From: Tsukamurella sp. 8F
GTDB lineage: Bacteria > Actinomycetota > Actinomycetes > Mycobacteriales > Mycobacteriaceae
NCBI RefSeq assembly: GCF_029167375.1
Contig: NZ_JARFTP010000022.1
Location: 1-64,000 of the forward strand
Length of the DNA: 64,000 nucleotides
Direction of reading: 5' to 3'
The stretch's first letter is position 1, and the number at the start of each line of letters is the position of its first letter. Positions 52,767 through 60,921 of this stretch are shown here, in pieces. Under the pieces are notes generated by a model. It worked only from the letters and a program-made list of their open reading frames with translations. It ran no database searches and had not been told where the DNA came from. A program made the translations under genes and the position numbers.

Positions 52767-52780
52767 GTTACTCCTGTGAC
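52767..52780 (-). promoter_or_regulatory. MtrA-like direct repeat upstream of SpoIID-type gene 1
   Basis: On the coding strand of the downstream gene the site reads GTCAC-agga-GTAAC, i.e. GTNAC half-sites at a 9-bp period. It matches the tandem GTCACAgcg-like motif described for the response regulator MtrA in mycobacteria. A longer version precedes the paralogous gene (54947-54969). Confidence 0.45.
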
Positions 52781-52892
52781 TATTGCGCCTCAAGTAAACA
52801 CCAATAACGATCAAAAGTCACACTGGCATCACACGCACCATTAGTTACATCGGCGGGATTCGGCCGCACGGACCGGGCGTGACGTGGGCCGC

Positions 52893-54908
52893 CTACCTCG
52901 GCGCCGCGGTCGCGATCGCCGGCGGGTTCGGTGTGGTCGGCCCAGCGGATACGGCCTGGGCCGACGGTGTGGCCGGCGCGACGCCGGGCGCAGTGGGCGC
53001 GCCCGAGTTCGGCACCGTCGGGGCCACGGAACCCGCATCCGACGACGGGGCCGCCGCCGTTGTCGCAACGGTGCCCAGCAGCGACGCGGTGTCACCGCCC
53101 GGCGTGATGCCGAGCAGCGAGCCCCAGCCGGGGATCAGGTTCAGCAGAGGGATGTTCGGCAGGTCCGGCTTTCCACCCGACGCGAACGCCGCCGCCCAGT
53201 TCATCAGCGTCTGGGGCGCCGCCACGCCGGACGGGATGACCTGCGCGCCCGCCGTCGGAGTCCAGAACACGGTGCCCTTCTCGTACGACTGGAACATCGC
53301 CTGGGCACCGGGCAGCAGCACGGGCGTGCCCGTGACCTTGCCCAGCGAGCCGCCATCGCCGCCCGACGCCTGGTACGCCTGCGCTATCGCCGCGGCAGCT
53401 GTGACCGCCGCCTGCTTCGGATCCGTCACGGTAGGAGCCGCCTGCTGTATCTGCGTCACCACGGGCGCTACCGCAGCGCCGGCGCTGGGCGCGATCTGTG
53501 CTGCGTTGGGTGCCGTGGGGACGGGGTTCAGTGGGTTGACGGACGGGGCCGCTGCCACTGTCGGGACCGCTGCCGCCGTCGGGACCGCGGCGACGCCCGG
53601 GATCGGAGTCACCGCCGGGATGGTCACCCCGACGACCGGATCCGCGACGACCTCACCCGGCGTCGCGGTCTCGGTCTCGGCGACGTTGCGCACCTCCGCG
53701 GGCCCCCGGTCGCCCGACTTCGGGGCGACGGGCTTCGGGGCCTCGATGACGAACACGTCGGATCGGAGACCGAGTCTGCTGCGGATGTCCATGCCGGACA
53801 CCGTCTTCGTGCCCCGCGTTCCGACCACGGTCACCTGCTCGGCACGCGGCACATCGCGGCCCTGAACCTTGGTGACCTTGATGGACTCGAGCCTCCCGAC
53901 GCCGAACTTCGAGCCGATGTCGTTGGCGGATACGGTCTGGGTCCACTTCTTGTACGGCGACGCGGCATCGCCGGCGTCGGGGACCGCGGGGAATGTGCCG
54001 CCTGCGGTGTAGCCGCCGGTCGAGGACGAGAACTCGGTCTGAGCGACGCTGCCGTTCTTGGAGACGACGAGCCCCGCGGTGGTCGCAATCGCCTTGTCGG
54101 TGCGCGGATCCTCCTTGGCGACGCCGCCGTACACCTGGGAGGCCTGGGTGTCGTCGAACTTCAGCCCCCGGGCCTTCGACGCGGACAACGCGTACGAGCG
54201 CGCGGCGACGGCCTGCGCCCGGAGCGCCTGGAAGCCGCCCTCATCGGCCCATTCGGCGGGACTCTCGGCGGGCACGACGCCACGCAGGTAGTCGTCGACG
54301 CCCGCGGTGTTGTAGACCTTGCCGTCCTTAAGGGCGATGCTGCCGCGGTAGGCGGCGTTGCTGCCGCAGAACGTGAGCAGTTCCCTAGCGGGCCGGTTCA
54401 GGCCCACCGCGACGGGATTCACCGTCGCGTTCGGGACCTGGAAGCGTCTCACTACGGGGCCACCGCAACCGCGTCGCACGGTCGCGGTGGTCCCGTCCAG
54501 ACTCACCGCCTGGCCCGGGGCGACAACCTTCCCCGCGACCACTGCGCCGGCGCCCGCGTAGACGTCCACCCGGCGCTGCTTCGTGAGCTGCGTAGTCACC
54601 GGGGTGTTCCCGTCCACCTTTCCCAACGCGGTGCCACCGTAGTAGTGAGCCAAGATCTTTTCAGCGGACCAGCCCGCCTTCGCGTAGCCGAAGGCGCCCC
54701 ACTGGCCCATGCCACGACCGTGCCCGTTGCCCGAGCCCACGAACGTCACCGACGGCGCGGCGGCCGCGGCGTCGGACGGCTCCGACGTCGTGCTGCCACC
54801 GACCATCAGGCCGCCCAGCGCCACGGCGGGAACCGCGGCGAGAGCCGCGTAGCGCAGCACGCTCTGCCGTCGGGAGATGCGGGGGCCTCCGTCGATCCAC
54901 ACGGGCAT
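52893..54908 (-). CDS. SpoIID/LytB-domain secreted protein with LGFP-like repeat, full-length
   Basis: Secreted protein of 671 aa with the same start (MPVWIDGGPR), a hydrophobic helix (19-36) and NGHGRGMGQWGA. The complete SpoIID domain (about 185-360) has Glu215 (PAESPAEW), FDDTQASQVYGG and the conserved SSSTGGYT segment that the paralogue lacks. A Pro/Ala/Val linker, one degenerate LGFP-like repeat (about 490-570) and an Ala/Pro tail follow. The family hydrolyses or transglycosylates peptidoglycan strands; in actinobacteria such proteins are secreted cell-wall remodelling factors. The start ATG 54908 has AAGGAG upstream. The region before it carries three GTCAC/GTAAC half-sites. Its position corresponds roughly to the cell-wall protein gene Rv3811 in M. 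tuberculosis. Confidence 0.86.
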   Translation of the reverse strand: MPVWIDGGPRISRRQSVLRYAALAAVPAVALGGLMVGGSTTSEPSDAAAAAPSVTFVGSGNGHGRGMGQWGAFGYAKAGWSAEKILAHYYGGTALGKVDGNTPVTTQLTKQRRVDVYAGAGAVVAGKVVAPGQAVSLDGTTATVRRGCGGPVVRRFQVPNATVNPVAVGLNRPARELLTFCGSNAAYRGSIALKDGKVYNTAGVDDYLRGVVPAESPAEWADEGGFQALRAQAVAARSYALSASKARGLKFDDTQASQVYGGVAKEDPRTDKAIATTAGLVVSKNGSVAQTEFSSSTGGYTAGGTFPAVPDAGDAASPYKKWTQTVSANDIGSKFGVGRLESIKVTKVQGRDVPRAEQVTVVGTRGTKTVSGMDIRSRLGLRSDVFVIEAPKPVAPKSGDRGPAEVRNVAETETATPGEVVADPVVGVTIPAVTPIPGVAAVPTAAAVPTVAAAPSVNPLNPVPTAPNAAQIAPSAGAAVAPVVTQIQQAAPTVTDPKQAAVTAAAAIAQAYQASGGDGGSLGKVTGTPVLLPGAQAMFQSYEKGTVFWTPTAGAQVIPSGVAAPQTLMNWAAAFASGGKPDLPNIPLLNLIPGWGSLLGITPGGDTASLLGTVATTAAAPSSDAGSVAPTVPNSGAPTAPGVAPATPSAQAVSAGPTTPNPPAIATAAPR

Positions 54909-54946
54909 GGGGTTCTCCTTCGATCACAGACAGGCGCACGAGTGCT

Positions 54947-54969
54947 GTTACTCGTGTGACTGGTGTGAC
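54947..54969 (-). promoter_or_regulatory. triple GTNAC repeat upstream of SpoIID-type gene 2
   Basis: Three half-sites at a 9-bp period: in coding-strand sense GTCAC (54965-54969), GTCAC (54956-54960) and GTAAC (54947-54951), spaced by acca and acga. This is a good match to the tandem 9-mer recognised by MtrA. Both SpoIID promoters also share an AGTAAAC box just upstream, suggesting common regulation by duplication. Confidence 0.5.
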
Positions 54970-55043
54970 TACAGTAAACCCCAGAACTACGTAGATGTCA
55001 CTCTAACAACACGCGTATCGCGAACACGCGACTCCCGACCCGG

Positions 55044-55907
55044 CTACAGCCAGCGCTCCAGGACCGCGGCGACGCCGTCGTCGACGTTCGCGGCGGTCGT
55101 GAGATCCGCGGCGGCGCGGGCAGCGGGATGAGCATTGGCGACAGCGATACCGACGCCCGCCCAGTGCAGCATCTCGGTGTCGTTCGGCATGTCACCGAAC
55201 GCGGCGACGCGTGCCTCCGCCGGCAGCCCGAGATACTTCAGGGCGGCGCGTACGCCCGAGGCCTTGGTGACACCCGGGACGTGGAACTCGAGAAGCCCGT
55301 TGTTGGAGGCGTACGTGACATCCGCGATACCACCGAGGTGCGGCGCCACGCGCGCGTACATCTCGTCGCTGGTCAGCCCGGGCTGCCGTACCAGCAGCTT
55401 TACGGCGGGGCCGTCGATCACGCCCGCGTCGTCCGCCTCGACCGTGTCCGGGTCCAGCCATGCGTGCTGGTAACCCGTCGAAGCTACGAACGACGGAGTC
55501 GCCGCATCGTGCTCACCCGTCACGACGCGCTCGGCGGCGAAGCCGGCGCCGGGCAGGTACTCGTACACGAGCTCTGCGATCTGCGCGAGCTGCTCAGGCG
55601 ACAGCAAGGACGCCGACACGACCCTCCCGGATCCGGTGTCGTACAGCACCGCACCGTTCGCGGCGACGGCGAGCGGCGCGAAGTCCAGCTGTGCCGCGAT
55701 CGGATCGACGGCTCGCGGCGGCCGTCCCGTCGCCAGCACGAACGCCGTGCCCGCGTCCCGGAGGGCCGAGAGGGTCCGTCGGGTCCGGGGGCTGAGCAAC
55801 TCGTCGGGCCCCACCAGGGTTCCGTCGACATCGCTCGCGACGAGCAGCGGGCGCTCACCCAGCGCGGCGCGCGCGGGGACGGCGACCACGGGAGCAGCGT
55901 CAGTCAT
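55044..55907 (-). CDS. Cof-type HAD-IIB phosphatase (Rv3813c type)
   Basis: HAD superfamily phosphatase of 287 aa with the type IIB (Cof) cap. The catalytic Asp26/Asp28 are in VASDVDGTL, ATGRP is motif II, and FGDMPNDTEM (237-246) is the metal-binding motif. Cof-type enzymes dephosphorylate sugar phosphates, flavin nucleotides or similar small molecules; the substrate is unknown here. It matches the gene between the cell-wall and acyltransferase genes at Rv3813c. Its ATG at 55907 overlaps the upstream acyltransferase stop by eight bases, so the two are co-translated. Confidence 0.88.
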   Translation of the reverse strand: MTDAAPVVAVPARAALGERPLLVASDVDGTLVGPDELLSPRTRRTLSALRDAGTAFVLATGRPPRAVDPIAAQLDFAPLAVAANGAVLYDTGSGRVVSASLLSPEQLAQIAELVYEYLPGAGFAAERVVTGEHDAATPSFVASTGYQHAWLDPDTVEADDAGVIDGPAVKLLVRQPGLTSDEMYARVAPHLGGIADVTYASNNGLLEFHVPGVTKASGVRAALKYLGLPAEARVAAFGDMPNDTEMLHWAGVGIAVANAHPAARAAADLTTAANVDDGVAAVLERWL

Positions 55908-56655
55908 CCCGCCCCTCACGCCGCCGACGGCGCTCGTCGAGTTCTGCGGCATCCAGCGCGTCGGCCTCCTCCAGCGTCGGGGCCGAGCCGCCCAGGCGTG
56001 CGGGTACCCACGGCTCACCCTGGGGGTGCGCGCCGTACAGGTGTTGCAGTTGATCCAGCATCGCCTGCATCTCGCGCTTGAGACGTGCCGTGAGCGCATC
56101 CGGCGGACCGACCGGGTCGATCGGGTCGCATACTCCGATCATCACACGGAAGTTGTTGCGGCCCAGGCGCTTCGGCAGCCCCTTGGTCCAGATCTGCTGC
56201 GCCCCCCACACGACGACGGGAACGATCGGCACGTCCGCCTCGATGGCCATGCGGGCGGCTCCGGACTTGAAGGCCTTCAACTCGAAGCTGCGGCTGTGCG
56301 TCGCCTCTGGGTACACGCCGACGAGTTCACCGGATCGGAGCGCGGCGACGGCGGCCTGATACGCCTCGGACCCGGCCTCGCGGTCGACGGGGATGTGGCG
56401 CAGGGCCCGCATGATCGGTCCCGACTTGGGATCGTCGAAGACCTCCTTCTTGGCCATGAACCGCACCTTGCGTCGCCCGGCAGCGAATGCGGGCTTACCG
56501 GCGAAGGGGAAGTCGAGGTAACCGGTGTGATTGATCGCGACGACGGCGCCACCGGCGCGGGGGAACTTGTGGAAGTCGACCTCGGTGAATCTGATGCCCT
56601 GCAGGGCCCACATGGCGCGCGCGACTTCGAGGACGGTGCCGTAGACGGGTTCCAC
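55900..56655 (-). CDS. 1-acylglycerol-3-phosphate acyltransferase-like (PlsC family, Rv3816c type)
   Basis: PlsC-type acyltransferase of 251 aa. The HxxxxD motif is in NHTGYLD (42-48), and the phosphate-binding motif is VYPEATHSRS (115-124), a variant of EGTRS. The FMAKKEVF and RHIPVDRE blocks in between are typical. These enzymes acylate lysophosphatidate or related glycerolipids at the inner membrane. The start is GTG at 56655, giving MEPVYGTVLEVAR as in mycobacterial relatives; TACGCT lies seven bases upstream (56663-56668), fitting a leaderless transcript. It is followed by the overlapping HAD gene. Confidence 0.88.
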   Translation of the reverse strand: MEPVYGTVLEVARAMWALQGIRFTEVDFHKFPRAGGAVVAINHTGYLDFPFAGKPAFAAGRRKVRFMAKKEVFDDPKSGPIMRALRHIPVDREAGSEAYQAAVAALRSGELVGVYPEATHSRSFELKAFKSGAARMAIEADVPIVPVVVWGAQQIWTKGLPKRLGRNNFRVMIGVCDPIDPVGPPDALTARLKREMQAMLDQLQHLYGAHPQGEPWVPARLGGSAPTLEEADALDAAELDERRRRREGRDD

Positions 56656-56662
56656 GGGCGCC

Positions 56663-56668
56663 AGCGTA
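56663..56668 (-). promoter_or_regulatory. candidate leaderless -10 box for the PlsC-like gene
   Basis: TACGCT on the minus strand followed by 7 nt and the GTG start of the acyltransferase gene; no ribosome site is present. Confidence 0.4.
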
Positions 56669-56769
56669 GCCGCAGCGCGCGGCGCGGGTGCAGCTGGCGG
56701 GCGATTACCCTGGTACCCGATTCGGGCTCCGCAGGCCCCGACACCAGCCCCTAACGAAAGGCTTCCACC

Positions 56770-58365
56770 GTGCAGGTCACCAGCGTTGGTCACGCGGGCT
56801 TCCACATCACCACAGCCGCCGGCACCATCCTGTGCGACCCGTGGGTCAACCCCGCGTACTTCGGTTCGTGGTTCCCGTTCCCCGACAACACGCAGCTGGA
56901 CTGGAAGGCGCTCGGCGACGTCGACTACCTGTACGTATCCCACCTGCACCGGGACCACTTCGACGAGAAGAACCTGGTCGAGAACATCAGCAAGGACGCC
57001 ACCGTCCTGCTGCCGGACTACCCCGTACCGGACCTGCGCCGCGAGCTCGAGCGCCTCGGCTTCACCAAGTTCTTCGAGACGCAGGACTCGGTCCGCCACA
57101 CCGTCAGCGGCCCCAAGGGCGACTTGGACGTGATGATCATCGCCCTGCGCGCACCCGCAGACGGGCCGATCGGCGACTCGGGCCTGGTCGTATCCGACGG
57201 CGAGACCACCCTGTTCAACATGAACGACGCCCGGCCCGTCGATATGGACGTCCTCGGTGAGGAGTTCGGGCACATCGACGTGCACCTGCTGCAGTACTCG
57301 GGCGCGATCTGGTACCCGATGGTCTACGACATGCCCCGCGGTTCCAAGCGGCGATTCGCGGAGCAGAAGCGTCAGCGCGGCATGGACCGGGCGCGCAGCT
57401 ACGTCGACCAGGTGGCGGCCAGCTGGGTCGTTCCGTCCGCGGGGCCGCCCGCGTTCCTGGACCCGGAGTTGCGCTACCTGAACGACGAGGGCCGCGTCGA
57501 CGCGGACACGGTCGGCGGCGACCTGTCGAACATCTTCCCCGACCAGATCACCTTCCTCGAGGAGATGAAGAAGGCTGGGAACGGGAGCGAGAAGCCGGGG
57601 CAGGGCCTGCTCTTCATCCCCGGCACCGTCGGTGACTTCCGCGGGACCGAGATGCTGTCGCTGACCCATCCCGTCCCCGAGGAGGAGGTCATGCGGATCT
57701 TCGAGTCCAAGACCGAGTACCTCGACGCGTTCGCCGAGCGCCAGGCCCCCGTACTCGCCGCCGAGAAGGCTTCCTGGGCGGCCGACGACGGTGTGCCCCT
57801 CATCGGGGCGCTGCGCGCCAAGTTCGAGCCGATCATGGCCGCCTCCGACCTGATCTGCGACGGAATCGGCTACCCGGTCGGCCTGGAGATGGGCGACGAG
57901 ACGGTAGTCCTCGACTTCCCCGATCGCGTGGTGCGGGAACCCAAGGACGACGACGGCAAGTACCGCTACGGCTTCCGCATCGCCCCCGAGCTCGTGCGCA
58001 CGGTCCTACGCGACGACGAACCCGATTGGGTCAATACGATCTTCCTGTCCACCCGGTTCACGACGTGGCGCATCGGCGGGTACAACGAGTTCCTCTACAC
58101 GTTCTTCAAATGCCTCACCGACGAGCGGATCGCATACGCCGACGGCTGGTTCTCCGAGGCGCACGACGACACCGCGTCCACCGAGCTGGCCGGCTGGGAG
58201 GTCCAGCGGCGCTGCCCGCACCTGAAGGCCGATCTGTCGAAGTTCGGCGTCGTCGAGGGCGAGAAACTTACCTGCAACCTGCACGGATGGCAGTGGGATC
58301 TGAGTTCTGGGCGGTGTCTCACCTCATCGGGCCACGAGCTGCGGGCCCGCAAGCTGGACGCCTAG
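56770..58365 (+). CDS. MBL-fold and Rieske [2Fe-2S] domain protein (Rv3818 type)
   Basis: Protein of 531 aa that joins an N-terminal metallo-beta-lactamase fold (HxHxDH motif SHLHRDH, His58/His60/Asp62/His63) and a C-terminal Rieske domain with Cys482-x-His484 (RCPHL) and Cys502-x2-His505 (CNLHGW). The pairing suggests an iron-dependent, electron-transferring hydrolase or oxygenase-like enzyme. The family is conserved near the mycolate-arabinogalactan locus in Mycobacteriales, but its reaction is unknown to me. The start GTG at 56770 has AAAGG eight bases upstream. Its neighbours are divergent lipid-acyltransferase genes, so a role in lipid or envelope metabolism is plausible but unproven. 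Confidence 0.87.
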   Translation: MQVTSVGHAGFHITTAAGTILCDPWVNPAYFGSWFPFPDNTQLDWKALGDVDYLYVSHLHRDHFDEKNLVENISKDATVLLPDYPVPDLRRELERLGFTKFFETQDSVRHTVSGPKGDLDVMIIALRAPADGPIGDSGLVVSDGETTLFNMNDARPVDMDVLGEEFGHIDVHLLQYSGAIWYPMVYDMPRGSKRRFAEQKRQRGMDRARSYVDQVAASWVVPSAGPPAFLDPELRYLNDEGRVDADTVGGDLSNIFPDQITFLEEMKKAGNGSEKPGQGLLFIPGTVGDFRGTEMLSLTHPVPEEEVMRIFESKTEYLDAFAERQAPVLAAEKASWAADDGVPLIGALRAKFEPIMAASDLICDGIGYPVGLEMGDETVVLDFPDRVVREPKDDDGKYRYGFRIAPELVRTVLRDDEPDWVNTIFLSTRFTTWRIGGYNEFLYTFFKCLTDERIAYADGWFSEAHDDTASTELAGWEVQRRCPHLKADLSKFGVVEGEKLTCNLHGWQWDLSSGRCLTSSGHELRARKLDA

Positions 58366-58558
58366 CCTCCAGACCGGCGTTGTGGAACCCGGTGCGGCTA
58401 TGGGACCTGGCCCAGCGGCGCAGCCGCCTGCCGCGGCGGTGGAACCTGCGGTGTGGTGGCGCCGCCCGCCCGGATAAGTCCTGACGGGTTGCGTCACGCT
58501 CGTCGTCGCAGCGTGGCTGTGGGAAGAGTCGGCGCCTGACGGCGACCTGTTCCCGGCG

Positions 58559-59002
58559 ATGAGTGTCTTCCTCTGCGCCGCCGCGCTGATCGTGGTCTGG
58601 TCTACGCGAATCATCTTGGCACTGTTCACGTCTAGCCAGTGGGGGTGGCGCCACCTCGTGATCCCGGTCGTCGGCGTCGCCGGACTGTCGGCCTCGACCT
58701 GGGGGCTGCCCGCCGAGCTGCGCTGGTCCGTCGGGCGCCCGTACCTGGAGCGTGCCGCCCAGGCCGCGCTCATCGACCCACGAGCGGAATTCCGCGACGA
58801 CCACGGCCGCAGGGTCGACACCTTCCCGGTCACGGGCACCGCAAAGGAGGACGGCATCGTGCGTTTCACCCTGAGGCCGGGCGGGTCCGTCACCGTATTC
58901 GACTACGCCTACGTGCCGGACGCACGGTCTCGGCCGCCAGCGGGCGGCGGGTACCACCACCGCCACATCGACGGTCCCTGGTGGCTCGAGATCCGAGACT
59001 GA
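58559..59002 (+). CDS. putative small membrane protein, possibly interrupted upstream
   Basis: 147 aa from ATG 58559: a membrane helix (MSVFLCAAALIVVW), a second hydrophobic stretch (HLVIPVVGVAGLSAS) and a soluble, basic/aromatic tail ending HHRHIDGPWWLEIRD. I do not recognise the family. The frame upstream reads like more of the same protein. ATG 58400 opens MGPGPAAQPPAAAVEPAVWWRRPPG, then a TAA (58475-58477), then VLTGCVTLVVAAWLWEE, a typical first membrane helix. So the gene may be a decayed form, contain a sequencing error, or genuinely start at 58559 and lack its first helix. No good ribosome site is seen before 58559. Confidence 0.5.
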   Translation: MSVFLCAAALIVVWSTRIILALFTSSQWGWRHLVIPVVGVAGLSASTWGLPAELRWSVGRPYLERAAQAALIDPRAEFRDDHGRRVDTFPVTGTAKEDGIVRFTLRPGGSVTVFDYAYVPDARSRPPAGGGYHHRHIDGPWWLEIRD

Positions 59003-59103
59003 CGGCACTCGCTCTGAATCAGAACGCTCCGGTTCCTGTTCGACGTCGGCGCACTACGGCATCTGCCCGAGCAGTGCGCACGCACGCCGTTCATGAAGTG
59101 ATC

Positions 59104-59158
59104 TTGACATCCGATAGTGACGTGCATTACATCTCTACATCAGGAACGTACGCGTTCC
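59104..59158 (+). promoter_or_regulatory. lipase promoter with palindromic operator
   Basis: TTGACA (59104-59109), a 17-bp spacer and TTACAT (59127-59132) form a strong consensus promoter for the rightward lipase gene. Just downstream is a perfect inverted repeat GGAACG-TACG-CGTTCC (59143-59158), well placed for repression, probably by the TetR encoded downstream at 60147. The surrounding 185-base gap is otherwise empty. Confidence 0.55.
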
Positions 59159-59187
59159 ACATTTACGGGGCTAGGTCGAGGTGGGAT

Positions 59188-60096
59188 ATGGCGATGACAT
59201 GGGCACGACGGACGGCGTGGGCGATCGTGGCGATCGTCACCGCCGCCTGCATGGGAGCAGCACCAGGCGCCGCCGCGCCGCCGCCCGCAGGCGGCGGCTG
59301 GAACGACTTCCACTGCCGCCCCTCGGCCCGACACCCGCAGCCGGTCGTGTTCGCGCACGGCATGACCGCGAACGGGCTGGAGAACTGGTTCTACCTGTCG
59401 AACATCTTCGCGCGCGCCGGCTATTGCGTGTTCACCCCCACCTACGGCCAGACCGCGTTGGGGCTCGGCTGGGCCGGTGGGCTCGACTCACTGGCCACCG
59501 CGGCGGCTCAGCTCGGATATCACGTCGATCAGGTACGCAAGGCGACCGGCGCGAAGAAGGTGGACATCATCGGCCACTCCGAGGGCACCACGGTGGCCGC
59601 CTATTACATGAAGGCGCTCGGTGGAGCCCGGGTCGTGGACCGCTACGCCGGATTCGGCACCAACTATCGGGGTACCACCCTGTACGGCCTGACCGCTCTC
59701 ATGACGCAGCTGGGTCTGTCGGACGCCATCCGCTCGATCGGCTGCGGTGCCTGCGCCGACTTCGCACCCGGATCCACGTTCCTGCGCAAGCTGAACTCGG
59801 GTGGGACGCCGGCCGTTCCAGGTCCGCACTACCTGAACATCTCCAGCGAGAACGACGAGGTCGTGCTGCCGTACACGAGCGGGCAGATGCCGCCCGCCCC
59901 CAACGTGCGCAACGTGATCCTTCAGCAGGTCTGCCCGACGGACCTGTCGGGGCACCTCGCCATGGCGATCTCACCGAATGTCGCCGCCCTGATCCTCCGG
60001 GACTTCGATCCGGAGTTCACTACGCCGCTCGAATGCTTCGCGGTCGTCGGCGACCAGAAGTCGCCCCCGAGCGTGGGGGTGCCGTTCCCGCTCTGA
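59188..60096 (+). CDS. secreted lipase/esterase (class 2 triacylglycerol lipase-like)
   Basis: Secreted alpha/beta hydrolase of 302 aa. It has a signal peptide (residues 1-30, cut near GAAA), VVFAHGMTANG in the oxyanion region, the nucleophile Ser131 in GHSEGTT, an Asp in NDEVVLP (Asp223) and His256 in LSGHLAMA. Cys43/Cys80 and Cys186/Cys189 may form disulfides. The layout resembles actinobacterial lipases that act on triacylglycerol or short-chain esters outside the cell. ATG 59188 has GAGG six bases upstream; the longer open frame to 58639 is non-coding. It is followed by a TetR gene in the same direction, which may be co-transcribed and autoregulating. Confidence 0.86.
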   Translation: MAMTWARRTAWAIVAIVTAACMGAAPGAAAPPPAGGGWNDFHCRPSARHPQPVVFAHGMTANGLENWFYLSNIFARAGYCVFTPTYGQTALGLGWAGGLDSLATAAAQLGYHVDQVRKATGAKKVDIIGHSEGTTVAAYYMKALGGARVVDRYAGFGTNYRGTTLYGLTALMTQLGLSDAIRSIGCGACADFAPGSTFLRKLNSGGTPAVPGPHYLNISSENDEVVLPYTSGQMPPAPNVRNVILQQVCPTDLSGHLAMAISPNVAALILRDFDPEFTTPLECFAVVGDQKSPPSVGVPFPL

Positions 60097-60132
60097 CTCC
60101 TCCGGAGGCATCTCGGCCCGGCAGCACACGGG

Positions 60133-60138
60133 TAGATT
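60133..60138 (+). promoter_or_regulatory. candidate leaderless -10 box for a TetR gene
   Basis: TAGATT with eight bases to the GTG start at 60147. It gives the regulator a possible promoter of its own and supports that start over ATG 60225. Confidence 0.35.
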
Positions 60139-60146
60139 GAGCGGCC

Positions 60147-60848
60147 GTGACACCATCGACCCGCGGTCGCTCCCAAGGCGAGGGAGGCCGCTCGGCGCCT
60201 GCCACGGGACGCCCGTACGGCGGGATGGACGCGCATACCCGTCATAACGAACGACGAGTCCGGCTCGAGGAGGCCGCCCTGGACCTGTTCGCTACGAAGG
60301 GCTATCGACACACCACGGTGTCCGCGATCTGCGAGTCCGCGCGGGTGTCGAGGCGGCACTTCTACGAGCAGTTCGGCGACCGCGAATCGGTGCTGCGGGA
60401 CCTGTACGACACCGTGCAGGAGCGGACGCGCGACGCAGTGCTCGAAGCGATCGGCACGTACACGCGCGCCCACGCCTCGGCGCCGCTCGATCGGCGCGCG
60501 CTGATCGCGGCCGCACTCACCGCATACGTCGCGGCCCTGGTCGACGATCCGCGCGCGCTACGAGTGGCCTTCGTCGAGGTGGTCGGCGTGAGCACCGAGT
60601 TCGAGGAGCACCGTCTGAGCAGTCGCCGCGAGTGGGCGCAGCTGCTGCAGGGCGCCGCCGCGGCGGCAGGCGCCGCGCCCGCCGCCCCGTGGGTGTACAC
60701 GGGGTTCATCCCGACGGTCAACGAGTTCCTGATGGCCTGGTGGCAGTGGGCAGAGGGCGGCACCGATCCGGGCGACCTGGTCTCGGTTCTGACGTCCGTC
60801 CTGACGGCGATGCTCACGGACGATCGCGGCGACGGGCAGCACGCCTGA
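60147..60848 (+). CDS. TetR family transcriptional regulator
   Basis: TetR-type regulator of 233 aa with an HTH in YRHTTVSAICESARVSRRHFYEQFGDRESVL and a helical effector domain ending in LVSVLTSVLTAMLTDD. It has an unusually long basic N-terminal arm (residues 1-35) if GTG 60147 is used; ATG 60225 would give a more normal 207 aa. I keep the GTG because TAGATT lies eight bases before it and no ribosome site precedes the ATG. It lies directly after the lipase gene, whose promoter carries a perfect palindrome, so it probably controls that gene and itself. The ligand is unknown. Confidence 0.83.
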   Translation: MTPSTRGRSQGEGGRSAPATGRPYGGMDAHTRHNERRVRLEEAALDLFATKGYRHTTVSAICESARVSRRHFYEQFGDRESVLRDLYDTVQERTRDAVLEAIGTYTRAHASAPLDRRALIAAALTAYVAALVDDPRALRVAFVEVVGVSTEFEEHRLSSRREWAQLLQGAAAAAGAAPAAPWVYTGFIPTVNEFLMAWWQWAEGGTDPGDLVSVLTSVLTAMLTDDRGDGQHA

Positions 60849-60921
60849 GCCTGTGCCGCCTGTCGATCCGCCACACGATCGTCGCAGTGCGACGGCCCAC
60901 CGATCGAACGGACCGGGACGC

